Below, in pieces: positions 11,396 through 22,634 of a DNA stretch of 64,000 nucleotides. The notes under the pieces were generated by a model. That model saw only the letters and a program-made list of their open reading frames with translations. It was not told where the DNA came from and made no database searches. The translations under genes and the position numbers were made by a program. Numbering within the stretch: the stretch's first letter is position 1; every line of letters begins with the position of its first letter. This stretch comes from Phylloscopus collybita. Its lineage: Eukaryota; Chordata; Aves; Passeriformes; Phylloscopidae. The stretch is from NCBI GenBank assembly GCA_027886175.1, contig JAJNNQ010000045.1, forward strand, positions 620,001-684,000, written 5' to 3'.

Positions 11396-14079
11396 GCGTG
11401 GGCACTGCTGAGCTGCCCATCCCCAGGGGCTGAGGGGGTCCCCAGGCAGTGCCCAGCAGAGTCAGAGCTGGCTCTGCATCTGGGCTGTGCTTTGTGTGCC
11501 CAGGCAGAGCTGAGGCTTCTGTTGCTGCGGAGTTGGAATGGGTTCTGTGTAAAAAGGCAGAGCTGTAATGCTCATGATAGGAGGCAGCCATGTGTATCAC
11601 AGCATCACTTAATTTAATTCCCCCATCTGGCTGCAGATTTCTCCCTTTCCTAATGTGTTTCTCTCCTCTTTACTGTTGTTTACACATTACCTTTGCTCTT
11701 TCCCTCAGGAGGCACATCAAGCCTCCCTTGGGCAGTTCTGTATTCTGGCTGACACACAGGAGTGTGCACCACTACTGCAATGAAGGCTCAGTGCTCTGGG
11801 ACACTAAAGACACGAGTCCTGTGACTGCAGCAAGTGCACAACTGCCCTGGCTGACAGTGCTTTGTTAGGGGTGATGCTGGTCCTGAGGAACGTTGGAAAA
11901 GTCTCCTCAAACCAGTCTGGGATACAGAGCTCAACATTTGTCACATCAGCCACTAAGTTAGAGACCAACTCCCCTCTCACTGGTGCCATCTCAGAATCTC
12001 TCATACTGTGGGTACCTGTTTCTCCTCATCTATTAAACCCTGTGAGAGGCACAGAGCAAAAACTCTGGGTGTTTGCACTGCTGATCTCAAACAACAGCCT
12101 CAGTGCAACCCAACACTGGTGGTGAGAGTGCTGTCCCACATTTAACAAATTGAACAGTCTCTAAGGCTGGTTGTGTACCCTGGGTGCTAACAAACCTTTT
12201 GTTTTCCTCCTTGCTTAAGAGATTTTCTGAGGTTTCCTAGCCCACAGCAGAGGCTGGGGATGGGCTGTGCAGCTGAGGTGGCATTTTATTGTTCAGAGTG
12301 TGTGAAACTCTGCAGCTTTGGGTCTGGAGGCTGGAGCAGGGTTCTGACAGAGCCAGGGCTCACTTGGAATTGGTCTGGAGACAGGGAAATCCAAAGTCTG
12401 CCAAAATAACCTCTGCTTGTAACTTGTGCAAAGTCTTGTGCTTCATTAATGCTGAGGGAATAACTGAGGCTCCCAGAGAGGAGAGGGTTGCACCATCACT
12501 CCTGATACCCCACTGCTCCCTTTCCCACCCCTCTGTCCCTCAGCACTGCACTCTGACTGACCTGAGCAATGCAGAGCACTGTGAAGGGTGCAGGAGACAA
12601 TAGATGCTGAAAATCCATGGTTTCACAAGCTTCCTTCCTTTATAAAGAACTGAGAGGAAGGGAAAAGAAAAATCTGCGCACAGAAAAAAAAAAAAATCCT
12701 GAGGTTGACAATAATTGCATCAGTTCTTGTGGAAAACATGATTTGTTCCCTTTTCCTCTCTTTTTTTCTAGTCCACTGCACTCCAAAGAGCCCTTCTGCA
12801 GAGCTGAATGCAGGGCTGGCTGCAACCATTTAGATTGTTTGGTCCATGGCAAAATTTGCAAGTTAACAAACTGGAGCCAGAAGGCAGAAAAAGGCTGAAT
12901 CAGCTTTCAAAACATTGCATCAGGGAAGGGCCAGCAGAGACAGCCAGGCCCAGGGCTGCTTAATGCCTCTTGCTCTTAGGTTAAAATAAAACCAAAACCA
13001 AACCAACAATTAAACTGGGGAGGGCCAGGGGAGGGAATTTGGCACTTCTGGCCAGGGATGGATCCTGAGCTCTGGGAATTGCCTCTGGCTGTGCTGCAGC
13101 TGCTGCCTGAATGGGGCACTGCTCCCCAGGAATGTTCTGGCTTCCCCAGCCCCTGTGAGCACTGCAGGAGAGTGGCAATGTATGGGCAAAGAACAGTGGG
13201 GGTTTTAGCCCAGGTGTGCACTCCTGCTTGATTTTTTCCTGGATGTAGAAGATGCAGTTTCTGATATGATACAAGCTGTAATTATCCTGCTATGCATCCA
13301 TACAGAGCTCATAAAGTGATCAAGGCTAAGAAAGCAAATTTTCAGCTGATCTGAATTGAAGAAAGAACTTTTCCCTGGCAGGCTAAAGTAATTCAATGTA
13401 TTTTGTTTGTTTGTTTGTTTGTTTTCTGTGTCTGTTTATTGAGTAGTCACTACCACTGATGATTCACAAAATCCTGTACAAAAAGACTTGATCCTACTGA
13501 CCTGGTTAACATAGGACCAAGTGAATTAAATCATGAAACAAATCTTATTTTATGAGTACCTGATCCTTTAAACACCTTCTCTATAGAAATGTTTTCAGGG
13601 AGAGCAAGGGGTTCATTGCAGAAAAATACTTATTTTTGAATTGCAGGTACACTGATTGCAAGTGGTAATAGAGGCTGACCACGTGTATTTGAGATTAATC
13701 TGATGTCAGTTTGCACTTAAAAGAATCCACAAGAAATGTAAATTTGAGTTGTATTTTATGTATGTGTGTGTGTGTGTTAGCTCTCTGCCTCTTTACATAG
13801 CCCAGCCATCTCTGAGGCCCCTGAGACCCAGAGAAGCTGGAAATGTTTTGGTTGTCATTCATTCTGTGCCTGGCAGGGTGTATTTGTTTTTATGTGTGAC
13901 TCCAGTGTGGTGCCAGGCTGTGCTCCCTGCTGGGGGAAAATCCTGTGTGAATGGGACACACACACACACAGCTCCCTCAGTGAGCATTCCCTCTGCAGCT
14001 TCTCTGCTTTTCCCCTGTTCCCTCTCAACCTTCTCCTTTCTTCGTTCCCAACGTGCAGAAATGTTTGTGTCAGGTGTGG

Positions 14080-14957
14080 GTTTGCCTCCCTTCCCTGCAC
14101 TTTGGGCAGTAACCTTGATTTGTTAACCCCTTTGTGTTCCTGCACTTTGGGCAGTAACCCCATTTTGTTCTTTCCCTGCACTTTGGGCAGTGACCCCGTT
14201 GTGTTCATTCCCTAAAGTTTGGGCAGTAACCCCATTTTGTTAACCCTGTCTTTTTCCTTCCCTGCACTTTGGGCAGTGACCCCATTTTGTTAACCCCATT
14301 TTGTTAATTCCCTGCACTTTGGGCAGTGACCCCATTGTGTTCCTGCAGCTCTTTGGGCAGTAACCCCATTGTGTTAACCCCATTTTGTTCATTCCCTGCA
14401 CTTTGGGCAGTAACCCTGTTTTGTTCCTGCACTTTGGGCAGTAACCCCATTTTGTTATCCCTGTTTTTTTCCTTCCCTGCACTTTGGGCAGTGACCCCAT
14501 TTTGTTAACCCCATTTTGTTAATTCCCTGCACTTTGGGCAGTGACCCCATTGTGTTCCTGCAGCTCTTTGGGCAGTAACCCCATTGTGTTAACCCCATTT
14601 TGTTCATTCCCTGCACTTTGGGCAGTAACCCTGTTTTGTTCCTGCACTTTGGGCAGTAACCCCATTTTGTTATCCCTGTTTTTTTCCTTCCCTGCACTTT
14701 GGGCAGTGAACCCATTTTGTTCATTCCCTAAAGTTTGGGCAGTAACCCCATTGTGTTAACCCCATTTTGTTAACCCCATTTTGTTCTTTCCCTGCACTTT
14801 GGGCAGTAACCCCGTTGTGTTCCTGCACTTTGGGCAGTGACCCTGTTGTGTTAACCCCATTTTGTTCATTCCCTGCACTTTGGGCAGTAACCCTGTTGTG
14901 TTCCTGCAGTTCTTTGGGCAGTAACCCCATTGTGTTAACCCCATTGTGTTCCCTCAG
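14080..14957 (+). repeat. Minisatellite with 216 bp higher-order period, abutting a splice acceptor
   Basis: Basic unit of about 30 bp, CTGCACTTTGGGCAGTAACC plus CCATTTTGTT. A block marked by TTTTTCCTTCCCTGCACTTT recurs at about 14249, 14465 and 14682, giving a higher-order period near 216 bp. The last unit, CCCCATTGTGTTCCCTCAG, is the acceptor of the exon at 14958. Confidence 0.96.
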
Positions 14958-15080
14958 GTAGAACCAGACTATGACCATCTTCGGGAAACCCTTCTCAGAG
15001 TGACCAAGGAACGAGATTTGGCTGCCAGGGGAAAACACCAGCTCCAAGCCAAGCTGGAGAACCTAGAGCAGGTCCTAAAG
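14958..15080 (+). CDS. RIMBP2: RIMBP2 exon: upstream coiled-coil segment (41 codons)
   Basis: Internal exon of 123 nt, phase 0 at both ends. The acceptor is TTCCCTCAG and the donor AAG/GTGAGT. It starts VEPDYDHLRETLL and ends LENLEQVLK, a heptad-like charged helix rich in L, E, K and R that should extend the N-terminal coiled coil. It joins in frame to the next exon (H-M-R-E-A-A-E-R-R). Isoforms that start at the methionine in the next exon would lack this segment, so its presence implies a longer N-terminus encoded further upstream. The acceptor pyrimidine tract is the last unit of a minisatellite. Confidence 0.9.
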
Positions 15081-17567
15081 GTGAGTGCAGACCCTGAATT
15101 CTCTCAGGCCAGCACTGCCACTGCTGCTCCACCATTCCTGGGCTCAGCCAGGGCGTGCACTGCAAACCTCTCAGTCCTGGTCTGCCTGGGATGGGAGCAG
15201 CAGGTGCTGATGGGGATCTCAGCCAGAGACCTTCACCTGACTCTTTGGAAGAAATTTGCATGGCACTGGACAGTTATTTCAGCCAAAATGAGAAGGAGAG
15301 GATGGGTACATGAACAAACTGCCCAGACATTTTACTCCAGAGAGCTGTGCCTGCCAGCCTAGCTGGCTACACAGTATTACTGTGGCCTTTCCATTCTCTA
15401 CCTCTCACTGTTCTGCTGAAGAGCTTCTTCCAAAGTTTTCCTTTGCTGAAAACAAAAATTCCCTGGTGGATTCAGAGATCCTGGCTTTTCATGTTGGTGC
15501 TTTTCCCCCCTGAGCAGAGCCCTTGTGAGCTGGCAGAGCACCTTGGACAGGCTCAAAGCCCCGCAGCTCCCTGCCAGCCCTGAGCCCTGGCCAGGCAGAC
15601 GCAGCTCATGGTGTGTTTTGTGTGTGTCCTCACGGGCTGGGGAAACCAGCAGCTTGGGAAAATGCCTTGCAGCTTTCCAGCCACTGCAAAAAATAAAAAA
15701 GCTGTGAGAAATATTTAGCCCAGTTTCCCTGTCTGAGAAGAAGTTCAGTTTCTCTTTTGAGACATTCAGGATGCAGGAACAAAGCGGAGCAGGGAAGATG
15801 CAGAAGTGCTGAATGAGCTGGCTCCTGGCAGTGCCTGTGGTGGAGAAGGGCTCTGATTTCCTGATGTGTGCAGGCAGCCTTTCCCATTCCTGCCCTGCTG
15901 CTGCTCACCCATCTGCCAGCACAGATGACAAGGCTCCTGATGAGAGCCCTTGTGTGGGGATGAAATCTGCTCCTGCCTCAGCAGAGCTCTGCTCTGCACA
16001 CAGGGCCCCGTCCCTGGCAGCCCTGTGGCCCTGTCCTGGTGTCACCTCCCTGCCAGGGCAGCCATAAAATGAGACTTTCTTCCCCTGATAATTTAAATCA
16101 TGAGGAGGACTAGTTGGTAAAATGGGAGGTGAGAATCAGAGCCATTCTCCTTGGTCACTATAAAATACTGAGAGCAGACCTTCCCCATGAGCTTCTGTAC
16201 AGGATGCAGAAATGTCTGCAGGCAAACATCAAATCCTCACCAAACTCCCAGGAAACCAGCCAGAGCTGAGGGTGAAAACTCACAAATCTTTGTGTTGTTG
16301 TTGATTATAATCAAACAAAAAATGAGTAAATCCCAAGCAGAGGCCAAATGGAGAAATTTCTGCTTCTCTTGCAAAGATGCCCAGGCTGGGAGCTGCCAGC
16401 CCCCTGGCAGTCCCTGTGCTGGGGGTAAGGTGTAGCAGGCAGTGACAGCTCCTTACAGCTTAGAAACGTGCCCGATCAAGTTCTCCCTGGTAGACAATAA
16501 GGGCTATTTTGGGCTGCTTTTGTCCATTTCCAGCAGGCATTTGTTTTCCCGAGTGCAGGTTTCCAATAGGTCTGTGTGTAATAACTGGGTGCTGCAGATA
16601 AGGCATTGTGCCTCTGCTCTCAGGCTGTTACGGGAGCAGGATGTCATTTGGAAAATAAAAATCTTTAATACCAGGCTCGCCAGGGAGGAGATCAGAATCT
16701 GCACAGAGCTTTTTCTCCATCCCCATTTCTTCAGATGGTGTTTGGAAGTTGCAGTGCTGCTGGGGGAGTGATAGGAGCCTGTAATGAAAGAGATCCCTAT
16801 CTGCAGAGGGTGTCCTGCCACGGGCAGCTTGTGCTGCTGCCAGGAGCCCTCCCCGTGCTGCTGGCAGTCCCCAGCCCAGGTGCACTCTGGATGCTCTGTG
16901 AGCCCTGTGCAGGGAGGTTTTTATCCCACCTGGGCTGCCTCTGCTCTGTCTCACCTGTCGGGGGCTGCAGGCAGGGAGCAGCAAAGGTGAAGCTGCTTCT
17001 CTTGGCTCAGCGTTTGCCAAACAAACCCCAGCAGCACGTCCTGCATCAGGGGCATTTTGGGCACTTGCCGAGGTGATGCTTTGCAGCCTCAGTCGCTCGG
17101 CACAATGCTCCGAGAGCCCGTGCCTGCCGGGTGGGCTGGGAGGGGTCGCTGTCTGTGCCTGAACTTCCAAGTGCTGCCCGAATTCACAGCGGCCCCGTTC
17201 CCCTCCTGCCTCTCCGGGGTGCCAGGGGGGTCTCTGGGGGGGGAACCCTGAGCTGCCGGGGCTGCTGCAGCGCCCTGACAGCTCTCCCTGTCCCCTGTCC
17301 CTGTCCCCTGTCCCTGTCCCTGTCCCTGTCCTTGTCCCCTTTCCCCTGTCCCTGTCCCCTGTCCCCTGTCCCTGTCCCTGTCCCTGTCCTCTGTCCCCTG
17401 TCCCTGTCCCTGTCCTTGTCCCCTGTCCCCTGTCCTTTTCCCCTGTCCTTGTCCTTGTCCCCTGTCCTTGTCCCCTGTCCCCTGTCCCTGTCCTTGTCCC
17501 CTGTCCCTGTCCTTGTCCCTGTCCTTGTCCCCTGTCCCTGTCCCCTGTCCCTGTCCCTGTCCTTGTC

Positions 17568-17599
<32 letters not shown>

Positions 17600-18233
17600 T
17601 TGTCCCCTGTCCCTGTCCTTGTCCCCTGTCCTTGTCCCCTGTCCCCTGTCCCTGTCCTTGTCCCCTGTCCCTGTCCTTGTCCCCTGTCCCCTGTCCCTGT
17701 CCCTGTCCCCTGTCCCTGTCCCCTGTCCCTGTCCCTGTCCTTGTCCCCTGTCCCTGTCCTTGTCCCCTGTCCCTGTCCCTGTCCCTGTCCTTGTCCCCTG
17801 TCCCTGTCCTTGTCCCCTGTCCTTGTCCCCTGTCCCCTGTCCCTGTCCTTGTCCCCTGTCCCTGTCCTTGTCCCCTGTCCCCTGTCCCTGTCCCCTGTCC
17901 CTGTCCCTGTCCCTGTGCCCTGTCCCTGTCCCCTGTCCCTGTCCTTGTCCCCTGTCCCTGTCCTTGTCCCCTGTCCTTGTCCCCTGTCCCCTGTCCCTGT
18001 CCTTGTCCCCTGTCCCTGTCCTTGTCCCCTGTCCCCTGTCCCTGTCCCCTGTCCCTGTCCCTGTGCCCTGTCCCTGTCCCCTGTCCCTGTCCCTGTCCCC
18101 TGTCCCTGTCCCTGTCCTTGTCCCCTGTCCCCTGTCCCCTGTCCCCTGTCCCTGTCCCTGTCCCCTGTCCCTGTCCCTGTCCTTGTCCCCTGTCCCCTGT
18201 CCCCTGTCCCCTGTCCCTGTCCCTGTCCCTGTC

Positions 18234-18265
<32 letters not shown>

Positions 18266-18335
18266 TTGTCCCCTGTCCCTGTCCCTGTCCCCTGCCCCTG
18301 TCCCCTGCCCCTGTCCCCTGTCCTTGTCCCCTGTC

Positions 18336-18368
<33 letters not shown>

Positions 18369-18377
18369 CTGTCCCAG
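15081..18377 (+). other. Intron between the exons ending 15080 and starting 18378
   Basis: 15081-17285 is unique intron in which I see no exon or RNA gene; the stretch 16800-17260 is GC-rich. The rest is the CCCTGT array. Confidence 0.7.
17286..18377 (+). repeat. 1.1 kb CCCTGT/CCTTGT array forming a splice acceptor
   Basis: Tandem TCCCTG, TCCCCTG and TCCTTG units with occasional GTGCCC, over 1.09 kb, continuing without a break into the acceptor CTGTCCCCTGTCCCAG. All bases on the plus strand are C, T and spaced G; the minus strand is G-rich (GGGGACAGGG) and could form quadruplexes. Six-frame open frames of up to 608 codons here are artefacts. Confidence 0.98.
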
Positions 18378-18482
18378 CACATGCGAGAGGCTGCGGAACG
18401 GCGGCAACAGCTGGAGCTGGAGCATGAGCAAGCCTTGGCTGTCCTCAACGCCAAACAGCAGGAGATCGAGCTGCTGCAGAAG
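18378..18482 (+). CDS. RIMBP2: RIMBP2 exon: coiled coil with internal start methionine (35 codons)
   Basis: 105 nt, phase 0 to phase 0, acceptor GTCCCAG, donor AAG/GTACCG. It encodes HMREAAERRQQLELEHEQ, then about ten more residues, then QEIELLQK. ATG at 18381 is the likely start of the shorter RIM-BP2 form, because family proteins begin MREAAERRQQ. The helix is strongly charged with leucines at coiled-coil spacing. The acceptor is unusual: its whole pyrimidine tract is the end of a 1.1 kb CCCTGT array, so branch point and tract are made of repeat units. Two degraded copies of the 3' end of this exon lie downstream at 18621 and 18709. Confidence 0.95.
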
Positions 18483-18620
18483 GTACCGGCACTGCCAGGG
18501 GACAGGGAGGGGACAGGGAGGGGATGGGGTGGGGTGGGATGGGATGGGATGGGATGGGATGGGATGGGATGGGATGGGATGGGACAGGGAGGGGGTGGGA
18601 CAGGGACTGGGACAGGGACA

Positions 18621-18647
18621 GGCAGGACATTGAGCTGCTGCAGAAGT
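18621..18647 (+). pseudogene. Decayed copy of the 3' end of the exon at 18378 (copy a)
   Basis: GGACATTGAGCTGCTGCAGA plus AG reads D-I-E-L-L-Q-K, matching the exon end E-I-E-L-L-Q-K. The following GTTACC replaces the true donor GTACCG. It lies 140 bp after the real exon end within G-rich repeats. Confidence 0.75.
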
Positions 18648-18708
18648 TACCTGGGACAGGGAGGGGACAGGGATGGGATGGGACAGGACAGGGACAGGAC
18701 AGGGACAG

Positions 18709-18731
18709 GCAGGACATCGAGCTGCTGCAGG
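18709..18731 (+). pseudogene. Decayed copy of the 3' end of the exon at 18378 (copy b)
   Basis: GACATCGAGCTGCTGCAG matches the exon tail at 18465-18480 and is followed by a further degenerate repeat, GATGTGGAGCTCCTGCAGGA. No donor is retained. With copy a it shows that the exon tail was drawn into local tandem duplication. Confidence 0.7.
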
Positions 18732-19210
18732 ATGTGGAGCTCCTGCAGGAGGCTCATGAGGACAGGGCCAGGCAGGTGGCACCACGAGCTGCAGGGACAA
18801 AGGACACAAGGTGGGAGGGCTCTCCTGGAGTGAAGGAATGCCCAGGCTGTCCCTGCCCAGGCTGTCCCTGCCCAGGCTGTCCCTGCCCTGGCTGGCCCTG
18901 CCCTGTCTGCCTCTCCTGACCATCAGGACAGGAGGCCTCTGCCCCTTGCAGCTGCCAGCATTCCCACTGACACACCCATGTTCTGGGGGGGTTTCTTTGG
19001 CTCCTCCTCAGACGTGCAGCTCTCGTCACCTTTCTCCAGCCAGTGAGATTAAAGAGAGCCTTGCCAAGGTGCTGACCCATCACAGCTGATCTTCCTCTTC
19101 AGGAAGGTGCCACGTTAACCTGGCAAGGGTTTGCTGCCCAGCCCACCACAGAGACTGAGCAGTTCCTAAAATACCTAAAATACCTCTAATTCACAAATCA
19201 CTTTAAGACT

Positions 19211-19212
<2 letters not shown>

Positions 19213-19258
<46 letters not shown>
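19213..19258. repeat. T46 homopolymer
   Basis: Forty-six consecutive T. It could be the complement of a retrotransposed poly(A) tail, but no source transcript is recognisable beside it; its length is also prone to sequencing error. Confidence 0.95.
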
Positions 19259-19260
<2 letters not shown>

Positions 19261-20689
19261 AGCCTGCAATTTCTCAGTATTCATTATAACACAAAACCCT
19301 TGATGTTGAGTCTCAGGCTTGCCAAAGTCACTTCAAGCTGCAATTGTCTCAGTGCTAATGTTGGTTTTTCCAATTGCTGGGCTAGATTAAAACACAGAAA
19401 TAATGCTGCTGATGATAATTTGGTAGGGAATTGGCACGGAGGGACCTTCTCAGCAGCATAAAAGATGTATCTAATATAGTTGCTTGAAATAGAAAGCCGT
19501 AGTTGACCAAATGAAACCTTCCAGTTAATTTTCTTTTAGTCTTTCTCAATGAGTGTGCTTAGGCACGCTGCAAATGCCATTCCTAGTTATGTTCAGCTGT
19601 TATTATTAGAGCTGCCTCATAAATCGTGGACTTAAATTTCCTGGCAAAGGGAAGAATTCAAGGGAAGATACAGCATTTCTTGCTAAATTTTGTTACATTC
19701 TTCTAATAAACCCTCCTTTGGACTGGCAGCAGGAGGCAGATCTGTGTGCTCCCCTCTGCAGCCCCTGTGCTGTCCCAGGGCTGACAGGCACAGCCCAGGC
19801 TGTCTTGGGTTTGGTACTTCACCCAGTGCAACAAGCTCAGCAGATACATTGTATTTAATTTTAACAGATTTTTTTATTATTTAACAGATTTTTATTTAAC
19901 AATTTATTATTATTATTATTTAACAGATTATTTTAACAAATTTAAATAAATCTGTTAATTCTTTTTTAAATACATCTGTTATCTGAGGAACTATAACCCA
20001 TCACTGCCAGCTTTAAACAGGAGCTGTTGGCTCACAGTCCATCCAGAGCTGGCCTCCCAATGGACCCAGCACGTGTGTGTTAAATTATTTTTTTCCCTTT
20101 TTTTTTTTAACTGGAGTTGTCTTTAGTTGAAGAGGCATTTCCAAAGGGAAGCAGGAGGTCTGGTGTTCCACAGCACATCCTGGTACATTGTAAAGGTGCT
20201 GCTGGACCACCAAAACCCAAATGTGCACCAAAATGTGCACCTCAGAGCAGAGGCTGCCACTGCTACAGCCCCTTGTCACACCTTGAATATAAATTAAAGT
20301 TCATTCTCTTTTTAATATGTGCACAGACTGATCAGATCTCTCTCTCAGCCTGGAAGGAAGAGCACAATATTGCCCTAAAGGCTTTGTGTTGATGGGGACT
20401 CAGCTGGTTTTTCTCTTTAAGAAAACCTGAGCAGGAGGCAGTTTGATGTTCAGGAGAGATAGCTATTGATGCAGGTTCTGTCATCATTTGTCCAGGGCTC
20501 AGGCTCTGGGGAGGTTTTATTAAACCTGAGGTGATGGATGACTCCAGGCTTTCTATCACCTGCTGTCAGTGGTGGAGCCCAAATCCCATCCCCTGCAGGC
20601 AGAGCTGCCCCAGGCTCCAGCAGCAGTGGGGCTGCAGGGCAGCTCTGCCACCCTGCCCCAGCCAGGGGCACTCTGGGGCTCTGCTCTGG

Positions 20690-21112
20690 GCTTTGGGGCT
20701 GGGGCTTTGCTCTGGGGGGTTGGGCTGTGGGTTGTGGGTTTGGGTCTGGGAGTTTGGGAGTTTGGATCTGGGGGTTTGGGTCTGAGGGTTTGGTTTGTGG
20801 GTTTGGCTTGTGGTTTTGGGTCCCTGGTTTTGGTCTGTGTATTTGGTTTGTGGATTTTGGTTTGTGGTTTTGGGTCCCTGGTTTTGGTCTGTGGCTTTGG
20901 TCTGTGTATTTGGTTTGTGGATTTTGGTTTGTGGATTTGGGTCCATGGTTTTGGTTCCCTGGCTTTGGTTTGTGGATTTGGGTCCCTGGTTTTGGTTTGT
21001 GAGTTTGGTTTGTGGATTTGGGTCTGTGGTTTTGAGTCCCTGGCTTTGGTCTGTGTGTTTGGGACCATGATTTTCATTTGTGAGTTTGGGTCTGTTTTAT
21101 CAGGTCCCTGGT
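20690..21112. repeat. Degenerate TTTGGTTTGTGGATTTGGGT repeat
   Basis: G/T-rich units of 18-22 bp (TTTGGTCTGTG, TTTGGGTCCCTGG) over about 420 bp, more diverged than the other arrays. The minus strand is C/A-rich. Confidence 0.9.
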
Positions 21113-21610
21113 TCTGGTGGTGGCTGTGTGGCCTGACCCAGCTCCCACTGAGCATTAGGGCAGCCCTGAGCCATCAGGGAGGTGAAGTTGAACAGAGCTG
21201 CATCCCTGGCCATCCTGTGGGATGTCTGGCACATTAAATTAGCCAGCCTGTGGGGTGTTGTTCTCCACTGAAAGTGTTATGGCTTTTCTCTGGTGAGGGA
21301 TGTGCAGGATGGCACCGTGGTTAACAAAGCTCGTGCTTATCCTGGGCCAGCTCCAGTAAAGGAGACAGTGAAAACTTCAGTGGAAATAAAATGAGGATAA
21401 CCCAAAGTTACTGAGTGCTGTCTATTTGGTTTTAAGGTTTAGACTTTTCCCAACCAAAAATTGACAGCTGAGTTTCTGAGCCACATGAAATACACTTTTC
21501 TGCCCTTATTTATTCCCCCTTTTTGTCCTGTGACTCAGCTGGTTGGACCTGAATTGTTCAGGTCCTCTTTTCAAACAGCCTGTCTGGTGGTTGCCTTGTT
21601 TTGTGAGCTG

Positions 21611-22172
21611 TTCACTGTGGTGGTGAACCCTGTTGTTGTTCACTTTGGTGGTGAATCCTCTTGTTGTTCACTTTGGTGATAAACCCTGTTGTTCACTTTG
21701 GTGGTGAATCCTGTTCATTTTGGTGCTAAACCCTGTTGTTGTTCACTTTTTGGTGATAAACCCTGTTGTTCACTTTGGTGGTGAATCCTGTGTTCACTTT
21801 GGTGGTGAATCCTGTTCATTTTGGTGATAAACCCTATTGTTGTTCACTTTTTGGTGCTAAACCCTGTTGTTGTTCACTTTTTGGTGCTAAACCCTGTTGT
21901 TCACTGTGGTGATAAACCCTGTTGTTCACTTGGCTGATAAATCCTGTTGTTCACTTTGGTGGTGAATCCTGGTGCTCACTTTTTGGTGCTAAACCCTGTT
22001 GTTGTTCACTTTTTGGTGATAAATCCTGTTGTTCACTTTGGTGGTGAATCCTGGTGCTCACTTTTTGGTGCCAAAGCCTGTTGTTGTTCACTTTTTGATA
22101 CCAAAGCCTGTTGTTGCTCACTTTTTGGTACCACAGCCTGTTGTTGTTCACTTTTTGGTACCACAGCCTGTT
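21611..22172. repeat. Minisatellite, 26-30 bp unit (GTTGTTCACTTTTTGGTG)
   Basis: About 20 units of GTTGTTCACTTT(TT)GGTG with ATAAACCCT, GTGAATCCT or CCAAAGCCT spacers. The variants are grouped, with CCAAAGCCT units only at the 3' end, as expected for directional array growth. Confidence 0.94.
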
Positions 22173-22583
22173 GCTGACTGCCAGGATGAGCTCCATTTCT
22201 GTGTTGGTTTCTGGCAGCTGCTCAGGGAGGGCTGTGCCCCAGGAGCCCTGCAGAGCCCAGCAGCATTTCCAGCCGGACCCTGGAGGGCTGCAGGAGCTCC
22301 CAGGCGATGCTGCAGCCCGGGGAGCGTGCCTGCCTTGGTCCAGCCCTGCTGGGGAGCCTGGTTGAGGCTCAGGCTGCCAGAATGACAATAATTAATAATA
22401 ATAATAATCATCTCCTGCTGGGGCTGGGAGGGCTGGCACAGCCGCCCTGGGGACGGGAGCTGCCTCTGAGGCTGTGTGTGCTGCCTGGTGTGCACACAGC
22501 AGATTGTGCCTGGCATGACTAACGCCTTCTCCCTCTTCCTCCTCTCCCCTCTGCCTTCCTTCTTCCTTCTCCACAAACACAAG

Positions 22584-22634
22584 GCTCAGGTTGAAGCTAA
22601 GAAGGAACATGAAGGAGCAGTTCAGTTGCTAGAG
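22584..22634 (+). CDS. RIMBP2: RIMBP2 exon: coiled coil (17 codons)
   Basis: 51 nt, phase 0 to 0, acceptor CACAAACACAAG preceded by a long C/T tract (TTCCTCCTCTCCCC), donor GAG/GTAAGA. It encodes AQVEAKKEHEGAVQLLE, continuing the N-terminal coiled coil. The next segment in frame is the 21-nt microexon at 23880. The acceptor ends AAG rather than CAG, but the tract upstream is strong. Confidence 0.95.

Larger units (their letters stand above)
1..14957 (+). other. Upstream RIMBP2 intron sequence (no exon seen)
   Basis: Seven tandem arrays (174, 2731, 3096, 5819, 7790, 9684 and 11090), then the array at 14080 that runs into the first visible exon. Between them, 1211-2379, 3483-4601, 4910-5818, 6153-6847, 8320-8851, 9160-9683, 10297-11089 and 11396-14079 are unique-looking sequence in which I find no exon, RNA gene or conserved motif. 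A GTTT run lies near 13401-13424 and short TG and CA runs near 13759 and 13960. A mixed CpG-rich patch is listed separately. Confidence 0.6.
18483..22583 (+). other. Intron after the exon ending 18482
   Basis: Contains a GGGAT pentamer run (18528-18583), two decayed exon-tail copies, five GGCTGTCCCTGCCCA units (about 18843-18900), a T46 tract and two larger arrays listed separately. 19260-20690 and 21115-21610 are AT-rich unique intron without genes. A short (AAT)n run is at 22388-22408. Confidence 0.7.

Noticed and set aside
13749..14126. 125-codon frame before the 14080 array
   Set aside because: No start context or domain; low-complexity V-C-V-C-V from a TG run.
16628..18923. Very long open frames (up to 608 codons) on both strands over the CCCTGT array
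   Set aside because: Simple tandem repetition of stop-free units; the peptides are G-T-G-D-K-D-R or C-P-L-S-L-S runs. Only the 105-nt exon at 18378 is coding.
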